Assembly: GCA_964515755.1 (NCBI GenBank)
Contig: CAZEVK010000008.1
Coordinates: 1-49,715 of the forward strand
Source: JAGVLN01 sp964515755
GTDB taxonomy: Bacteria > Pseudomonadota > Alphaproteobacteria > Rickettsiales > JABSSG01
Length of the DNA stretch: 49,715 nucleotides
Direction: 5' to 3'
The notes under the pieces were generated by a model, which saw only the letters and a program-made list of their open reading frames with translations, ran no database searches and was not told where the DNA came from. Shown piece by piece: positions 44,930 through 49,715 of this stretch. Position 1 is the stretch's first letter. The number at the start of each line of letters is the position of its first letter. Both the position numbers and the translations under genes were made by a program.

Positions 44930-45567
44930 AGTGAGCCCATATCGTTAATAGTTTCGGTATAAATCATTACTAATAATTTTCCTTCAAGAACTTTTATTGA
45001 AATATTTTCTGAAACTGTTCTATTGAAGCAAGAATTATTTCCTGGAAATTGTAATATTTCATCATTTAATTCCCATTTCAGACCTGAAGTTTTAATTTTA
45101 GCTTTTGTAATAGCTAGTAATGATATTTTAGTATTTGGTTTCAAGACTAAATTAGATACAGCTTGATCTTTTAAAATATAGCCTATTAATGGTGGAGAAT
45201 AGAAGGCACATTCATTTTCAGCAATAATATTGATATTGCATAAAATGTGATCAATAAATCCGCCACCTACACCAAATACTATGGTGGGTAAAAGTTGATT
45301 TTGAGCAAGATATTGTAACGCTTTTTGGAAGTCTGACTGATTTTGATTAGGTAAATAAAGCATTTTTCTTTCAGGATGCTTATCATGCTCAATACTATCG
45401 AGATCGCCAATGATTATAGATGGTTCTACTCCGATTTTCAGTAATTTATCAGCAGCACCGTCAGTAGCAACAATCACTTTATCTTCAGCAAAAAAATGAC
45501 TGGTTGGTAAGTCGCCGTTCAAACATAAAATAGACTTGGCATTTTGGTAATATTTAAGCGGCATCAT
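44926..45567 (-). CDS. Thiamine pyrophosphokinase
   Basis: 213 residues. Makes thiamine diphosphate directly from thiamine and ATP. The TPK catalytic domain has IVATDGAADKLLKIGVEPS then IIIGDLDSIEHD, followed by LPNQNQSDFQKALQYL; the Asp-rich GDLDS and the D/N-Q-N-x-(S/T)-D-F-x-K-A-L motif are diagnostic. The B1-binding C-terminal domain is shorter but present (ISLLAITKAKIKTSGLKWEL). It overlaps the SemiSWEET gene by 14 bases and the HAD gene by 4. Confidence 0.93.
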   Translation of the reverse strand: MMPLKYYQNAKSILCLNGDLPTSHFFAEDKVIVATDGAADKLLKIGVEPSIIIGDLDSIEHDKHPERKMLYLPNQNQSDFQKALQYLAQNQLLPTIVFGVGGGFIDHILCNINIIAENECAFYSPPLIGYILKDQAVSNLVLKPNTKISLLAITKAKIKTSGLKWELNDEILQFPGNNSCFNRTVSENISIKVLEGKLLVMIYTETINDMGSL

Positions 45568-45814
45568 AATACCTTTTTTGAAATATAGATATTAGGATAG
45601 TTATTAAGCCTACTACATTACTATAAACAACAAAGTCAGCAGCTGTGTATATACCATAAATAATCCAAGAGATTGAGCACACAAGAAAATTATAAAGCAT
45701 GATTTTTGATATATCATGTGCTGATTTTGTTTTATAAGTTTTGTAGATTTGTGGAATAAATCCAATAAAAGAAGTAAGGGTAGCAATAATACCAAATAAG
45801 TCGACTATGTTCAC
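45554..45814 (-). CDS. SemiSWEET (PQ-loop) transporter under TPP control
   Basis: 86 residues with three membrane helices. IATLTSFIGFIPQIYKTYKT includes the PQ motif; SAHDISKIMLYNFLVCSISWIIYGIYTA continues the family pattern. SemiSWEETs dimerise and move sugars or small solutes. The first and only transporter in a TPP-riboswitch operon, it is a candidate for thiamine or pyrimidine uptake (inference). The start codon is GTG at 45814, directly behind the riboswitch's GGAGGGAGAT. Confidence 0.85.
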   Translation of the reverse strand: MNIVDLFGIIATLTSFIGFIPQIYKTYKTKSAHDISKIMLYNFLVCSISWIIYGIYTAADFVVYSNVVGLITILISIFQKRYYDAA

Positions 45815-45901
45815 ATCTCCCTCCGCTAGTACTAACTAGATCAAGTTATAAGGGTATTTCTCAGCTGAAAAAGTGAATTCTAAATCAGCACCCCTGGTGA
45901 A
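45810..45901 (-). promoter_or_regulatory. TPP riboswitch with translational control
   Basis: On the minus strand from 45901: a CAGGGGTGC block, GCTGA/TCAGC stem, GCTGAGA, ACCC, CTTGATCTAG, loop TTAGTA, CTAGCGGAGGGA. This matches the THI-box consensus from GGGGTGC through CTGAGA and TGATCTGG...CCAGCG to AGGGA. The terminal GGAGGGA is also the Shine-Dalgarno sequence, and the possible P1 helix TTCAC (45897-45901) with GTGAA (45810-45814) includes the GTG start codon. Binding of TPP should therefore block initiation. No intrinsic terminator is visible. Confidence 0.95.
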
Positions 45902-45918
45902 TTAATTTTCAAAATGAA

Positions 45919-45946
45919 TATATAGATCATAGTTAATTCTTGTCAA
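45919..45946 (-). promoter_or_regulatory. Sigma70 promoter of the thiamine operon
   Basis: TTGACA consensus -35 (45941-45946), 16 bases, TATATA (45919-45924), or 18 bases to TATATT (45917-45922). The start site near 45911 leaves just enough RNA for the whole riboswitch. Confidence 0.75.
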
Positions 45947-45959
45947 GAGCTTTTTAAAA

Positions 45960-45989
45960 TTTAAATACCATTACTAAAAGTTTAAATAC
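45960..45989. repeat. Two direct TTTAAATAC repeats
   Basis: TTTAAATAC at 45960-45968 and 45981-45989, 21 bases apart (two helix turns), between the thiamine promoter and the divergent MFS gene. A possible activator or repressor site. Confidence 0.3.
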
Positions 45990-46067
45990 TATCTACAATA
46001 AGTAATTGTGATTTGTGCTAAAGAATTGTACCAATGTAATAAGGTAGATTTTTATTTAAGAAATTTT

Positions 46068-47258
46068 ATGAATAAAGCTTCATTACCACCATTTTGGATT
46101 ATCGCTTTTATTGCGGGGTTACCGTTATTTGCAGAAACGGTTTATACGCCATCTTTACCTGATATTGCTCACGTATTTAAAGTTTCAGAATCAATGGCTG
46201 AATATACACTTACAATATATATATTCGGTATGGCTGCTGGTATTCTTTTCTGGGGACATTTATCTGATAGAATTGGACGAAAGCCTTGTGTTCTAGCAGG
46301 TTTATTTTTTTTCATAGTTGGTTGTATAGGTTGTTATTTTTCTGTATCAATTTATGTTTTAATGTTTTTTCGGCTCATTCAAGCATTTGGTGGGAGCGTA
46401 GGAAACGTACTTGCCCAGTCTATTGCTCGAGACGCATTTCAAGGAGCATCTTTAGGAAAATTATATTCTGTAGTTGCCAGTAGTTTAGCAATTTTTCCTG
46501 CTATTGGTCCAGTTATTGGTGGCCATATCGCAGAGTATTTAGGCTGGAATGATATTTTTCTATTTCTAATAATTTTTGCATTAGTTTTAGGATGGTCTGT
46601 AATTAAAGAATTACCTGAAACTCATAATGCGAAAGATCAAAAACCAATATCATTTATGGAAGTGCTACCATTGATGATAAAAGATAAAAAAGTTATCGGT
46701 TTTAGTTTATTGGTGGCTTCAAGTAATGGTTTAGGGTTTTGTTATTTTGCAGAAGCGCCATTTTATTTAATTAAACTTCTTGGTCTGAGACCTAGTGAAT
46801 ATGGTTTTACTTTTATTGCAGTAGCTATTAGTGCAATGTTTGGCGGATTATGTTCAGCAAGACTTCAAGATAATCATAAGTCTAAATCTATTTTAGGATA
46901 CGGACTTTTATTGATATTAATCTCGGGTTTATCATTTAGCCTAATCATATTATATAGTATGAAAATAGAGCAAATACCTAACTTTGTACTAATTATTGTT
47001 GTAGTGGTAGGGCAAATGATTATTACGTTTGGTAGAGGTTTAGTTAATGCTAATGCTCTTGCACTAGCTTTAGTTGATTATAAATGGTGTGTTGGCACAG
47101 CATCTAGCTTATTTGGCTGTTTCTATTATTTTATTATATCATTATTTACTTTTGGTATGGGAGTATTGCACAATGGAACATTGCTGCCAATGCCGCTATA
47201 TTTTTTAGCAATTGGTTTGTTTATGATGTTGGTAAGAAAAAAGATGCTTCGAAGCTAA
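46068..47258 (+). CDS. Bcr/CflA-type multidrug MFS transporter
   Basis: 396 residues from ATG 46068 (MNKASLPPFWIIAFIAGLP); an upstream start at 46008 would add 20 polar residues not seen in this family. Twelve membrane segments. YTPSLPDIAHVFKVSESMAE and FWGHLSDRIGRKPCVLAGLF include MFS motif A (G-x-x-x-D-R-x-G-R-K), and FRLIQAFGGSVGNVLAQSIARDAF the DHA1 antiporter motif. The Bcr/CflA group exports bicyclomycin, sulfonamides and other compounds with protons. Convergent with def, 2 bases apart. Confidence 0.88.
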   Translation: MNKASLPPFWIIAFIAGLPLFAETVYTPSLPDIAHVFKVSESMAEYTLTIYIFGMAAGILFWGHLSDRIGRKPCVLAGLFFFIVGCIGCYFSVSIYVLMFFRLIQAFGGSVGNVLAQSIARDAFQGASLGKLYSVVASSLAIFPAIGPVIGGHIAEYLGWNDIFLFLIIFALVLGWSVIKELPETHNAKDQKPISFMEVLPLMIKDKKVIGFSLLVASSNGLGFCYFAEAPFYLIKLLGLRPSEYGFTFIAVAISAMFGGLCSARLQDNHKSKSILGYGLLLILISGLSFSLIILYSMKIEQIPNFVLIIVVVVGQMIITFGRGLVNANALALALVDYKWCVGTASSLFGCFYYFIISLFTFGMGVLHNGTLLPMPLYFLAIGLFMMLVRKKMLRS

Positions 47259-47260
47259 AA

Positions 47261-47869
47261 TTATTCTTCAATAATGTCTTCATTTAACTTCATGGCTTCT
47301 CTGCGCATTTTACGATATTCTTCTATTGGAATGCGTTTTTCGACGGGAACATAATCAATAAATAACTTACCATTTACATGATCAATTTCATGCTGAATGA
47401 TGCGAGCTAAAAATCCTTCTGCAATTCCCTCTATGAAATTTCCTTCAATGTCAAAAGCTCTGTAGTTAATTTTCTTGTAACGTGTTACCGGGCCGGTAAA
47501 ATCCTTTACTGAAAAACATCCTTCATAATCTTCATTTTTTCCCTGTTCTTTTATTCCCTCATAGCTTGGGTTAATCCATAGAGATTTCGGCATTGATTGA
47601 GTAAAATCCTGGCGCCATTTTTTTAGTTCTGGAGTATCATCAGCAGCAAAAATTATTATTTTTTTAGCTATGCCGATTTGCGGTGCAGCAAGTCCGGCAA
47701 TGTTAGATTCTTTATCATATTTTGCTTCGAGGGTTTTAATGTCGTTCTTATCTTCAGAGCTTAGGGGAAAAGTTAAATCTTTGGCAGGAGTTATTAAGAT
47801 GTGAGGCCTAAAGCCATTGACATCGGCAACTACATATTCAGGTAAATGATCTTTTTTAATAATGCTCAT
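47261..47869 (-). CDS. def: Peptide deformylase
   Basis: 202 residues. Removes formyl from the initiator Met of new proteins. Motif I GLAAPQIGIAKKI, motif II EGCFSV (Cys118, metal ligand; EGCLS is usual), motif III IIQHEIDHVNGKLFIDY (His160, Glu161, His164). The N-terminal 40 residues are longer than in E. coli. All active-site residues are present. It lies convergent to the MFS gene. Confidence 0.95.
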   Translation of the reverse strand: MSIIKKDHLPEYVVADVNGFRPHILITPAKDLTFPLSSEDKNDIKTLEAKYDKESNIAGLAAPQIGIAKKIIIFAADDTPELKKWRQDFTQSMPKSLWINPSYEGIKEQGKNEDYEGCFSVKDFTGPVTRYKKINYRAFDIEGNFIEGIAEGFLARIIQHEIDHVNGKLFIDYVPVEKRIPIEEYRKMRREAMKLNEDIIEE

Positions 47870-48003
47870 TTGGCCTATAATATGATAAATAGACTTGAAG
47901 TGTCAAGCTAGTATAATCAAAAGTATAACTAAGCCATATATTCTGGAATATATTTTATTTTCGGAAAAATCATTAAATATTCGTAATATAAATAGTAAAT
48001 AAA

Positions 48004-48032
48004 TTGATAAAATTTTATATTTTGTTTATATA
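48004..48032 (+). promoter_or_regulatory. Sigma70 promoter of the protease-like gene
   Basis: TTGATA (48004-48009), 17 bases, TATATA (48027-48032), 43 bases before the ATG at 48076; GAGGAAAAT precedes that ATG as a strong ribosome-binding site. Confidence 0.6.
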
Positions 48033-48075
48033 TTGATTCTCATTAGAAAGTTAAAAATAAAATCTTGAGGAAAAT

Positions 48076-49443
48076 ATGGAGAATCACGGAAAAAATTATA
48101 TTGAAGCTGTACAAAATATAAACAATGCAAAAAAATATGAAGGTAAAATAACTTCATCCAGTCAGAAAGTTTTTACCATTATATCTAAAATATATGATTA
48201 TGAAAATAATGACGGAATTTGTAAACAGATTAGCTTATTTAATTTAGAGTTATTTTTTGCGAGTAATTCTTTTAATAATTATGCCAAATCAATGACTAGC
48301 ACTTTAAAAGGTCTATCAGGTAGTAATTCATATCGAATTGTTAATAATATAAAAAGTTATAAATCTACTAATGTTCTGAGCAATTATGATGTGTATTCTA
48401 AGTTTGTTAAAGGTGAAGATATAAGTTTAGAAATTTTAAACTTTATAAACAAATTGCAAAATAATCAAAAAGCATCTGTTCTTTTTACTATAGGTGGGCA
48501 TTCTGTAAGTCTAGTTCTTTACAATAACGATGAAAAAGTTAATTTAGCTTATTATGATGCTTATTTTGGTCAAGTTTACGCACAAACTATAATGCAGAGT
48601 GAAGTAGATCAGGTTCTAAATGCGAATGAGCAGTTCGTAAACCCTATTTCAATTTTAAATCCTGATAATATTTTGATAGGTAGGGCACTTCTGAGAGATG
48701 ATGCTAATATAGTTCCTAATGCTTCTATTAGCCTATTAAGCTTTATTACCAATACCAAAACCGACAATGTTATAAATGAGATTACGATATCAGAAAAAAT
48801 AGCTCCTAAAGAACTACTAAAATACTTAGCATTAGTTCCGCATACGCTTTATAACATAAAGTATGCAACAAACTTAGAAGCATTCAATAATTTTTTAGAT
48901 GTATATGGTGTTGATTTAATAAAAGAAATTAAGTTAGTTAAAAAATGTGTATCGCTGATTAAAAACTGTTCTAATTCTTATCTAGAGGAAGTAATATCAA
49001 TTCCTTATAAAGATTTTGATGAGAATTTTATTCAAAAAATTATAAACAGAAAAAATTTAAATATTAATGAGAAACAGGGAGGATTACCTTCAGTTGTAAA
49101 AGAAGCTAAAACTAGTAGTAAAGTTTGCATCCAAGAGGCTGATCTAAAGCGTGAGATTACTAACGCTGAAAAGAATTTTTTTAAACATATTTTTGAAGAG
49201 AAAGAAATAATAAATGATCTTCTTAATAAGTGCGTTGTAAGTACCAAATTCATTGAGAAAAAACATATATCACGAGAAATGTGTGACAAATTTGAAAAAG
49301 TGAATCCTGAGCTTTTTTCAAGACTCAACAATGCATATTATGACAGTAAAGACGTATTAAAACAAAGAAGTGAAGAGTGTTTTGGTGATTCAAAAATTTC
49401 TGAAATTTTAGGTGAATCGATCGACTTACCAATAGATTTATAA
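48076..49443 (+). CDS. Candidate YopT/C58-like cysteine protease effector
   Basis: 455 residues, no signal peptide and no membrane segments, Asn/Lys/Ser rich. Residues 45-60 read NNDGICKQISLFNLELFF, with Cys49 followed by a helix; 137-150 read FTIGGHSVSLVLYN (His142); 158-168 read AYYDAYFGQVY (Asp161). The order Cys-(93)-His-(19)-Asp and the H-x-x-x-L...-(F/Y)-D-x-x-(F/Y)-G-x-(V/F) pattern resemble YopT-type (C58) clan CA proteases. The remaining ~280 residues are helical and match no known domain. The likeness is by eye only. It has its own promoter. Confidence 0.5.
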   Translation: MENHGKNYIEAVQNINNAKKYEGKITSSSQKVFTIISKIYDYENNDGICKQISLFNLELFFASNSFNNYAKSMTSTLKGLSGSNSYRIVNNIKSYKSTNVLSNYDVYSKFVKGEDISLEILNFINKLQNNQKASVLFTIGGHSVSLVLYNNDEKVNLAYYDAYFGQVYAQTIMQSEVDQVLNANEQFVNPISILNPDNILIGRALLRDDANIVPNASISLLSFITNTKTDNVINEITISEKIAPKELLKYLALVPHTLYNIKYATNLEAFNNFLDVYGVDLIKEIKLVKKCVSLIKNCSNSYLEEVISIPYKDFDENFIQKIINRKNLNINEKQGGLPSVVKEAKTSSKVCIQEADLKREITNAEKNFFKHIFEEKEIINDLLNKCVVSTKFIEKKHISREMCDKFEKVNPELFSRLNNAYYDSKDVLKQRSEECFGDSKISEILGESIDLPIDL

Positions 49444-49517
49444 CTTTTTAAAACAAAGTTGAACTTTAAAGTATATAGTGTTTATTATTTTATTTTGTGA
49501 ATAAGACAAGTTGTTGA

Positions 49518-49703
49518 TTATTTATATAACGAAAATTTTTTAGTTATTTGAGAGACAACGTCCCATTTTCCGAAAATTACTGAAGCATAATAAACATGCT
49601 CATCTTGAGTTTTTTTAGAAATAGCCTCGATTTGTTCTAAATATGTTCCGCCGGTCATGCCGCATTGCCTCATCAAAATTCTAACTATTGCATAGCCGTT
49701 GCC
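49518..49703 (-). CDS. Short open frame at window edge, possibly cut or broken
   Basis: Minus-strand frame, 61 codons with a stop at 49518-49520 and a TGA at 49704-49706. The product includes AIVRILMRQCGMTGGTYLEQ and YYASVIFGKWDVVSQI, which recalls the effector-binding (RAM) domain of Lrp/AsnC proteins by pattern only. The frame is closed by TGA just inside the window, so it is either a small gene beginning at an internal ATG (for example MRQCG...) or the 3' end of a frameshifted gene. Confidence 0.3.
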   Translation of the reverse strand, partial: GNGYAIVRILMRQCGMTGGTYLEQIEAISKKTQDEHVYYASVIFGKWDVVSQITKKFSLYK

Positions 49704-49715
49704 TCACATTAAATC

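Overview
The window is an AT-rich, gene-dense chromosomal segment. RpoB and RpoC, a complete folate branch, LpxC, ClpB and many 1-14 base gene overlaps point to a Gram-negative alphaproteobacterium. Together with several candidate host-directed proteins, they suggest a host-associated lineage, most likely in or near Rickettsiales. No rRNA, tRNA or CRISPR array was seen. A run of 10 Ns in folC marks an assembly join.

Layout. 1-8.2 kb: rpoB (5' cut by the window edge) and rpoC. 8.5-11 kb: an ICMT/PEMT-like membrane methyltransferase, a host-attachment-family protein and two related small secreted proteins sharing a Cys motif. 11-17 kb: one compact minus-strand transcription unit, folB-folK-folP-folC, then an amino-acid ABC importer, then an Asp/Asn beta-hydroxylase. 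16.9-17.6 kb: non-coding, with a MITE-like element that has 15-base perfect terminal inverted repeats and a second structured region. 17.6-24.3 kb: lpxC, clpB (RpoH-like promoter), a CorC/HlyC protein, a TPR protein and a degenerate inositol-monophosphatase homologue overlapping efp. 24.3-28.5 kb: efp, class I aldolase, peroxiredoxin, xseA and a lipase-like hydrolase.

28.7-31.1 kb: a complete bufferin-type RiPP operon (DUF2282 precursor, DUF692 multinuclear iron oxidase, DUF2063 partner, DoxX). 31.2-34.1 kb: a PI-PLC X-domain protein divergent from an RTX-like protein. 34.2-38.4 kb: a decaying accessory block with a frameshifted SAP-like gene, a VanX-type dipeptidase lipoprotein, a HAD protein, three GNATs and a catB-type acetyltransferase interrupted by an in-frame TAG. 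38.5-43.5 kb: a DMT exporter, an ABC exporter, and a polysaccharide-deacetylase/hydrolase fusion followed by a tandem copy of its hydrolase half.

43.5-45.95 kb: a thiamine salvage operon on the minus strand, consisting of a sigma70 promoter, a clear TPP riboswitch whose 3' side is the ribosome-binding site, a SemiSWEET-type transporter, thiamine pyrophosphokinase, a HAD phosphatase and TenA, all overlapping. 46-49.7 kb: a Bcr/CflA-type MFS pump, peptide deformylase, a protein with a Cys-His-Asp arrangement like YopT-type proteases, and a fragment at the window edge.

The strongest leads are the TPP-controlled SemiSWEET-TPK-HAD-TenA operon, the bufferin operon, the two broken genes at 34-38 kb that are easily missed because their front parts look intact, and the candidate effectors at 31-34 and 48-49.4 kb.
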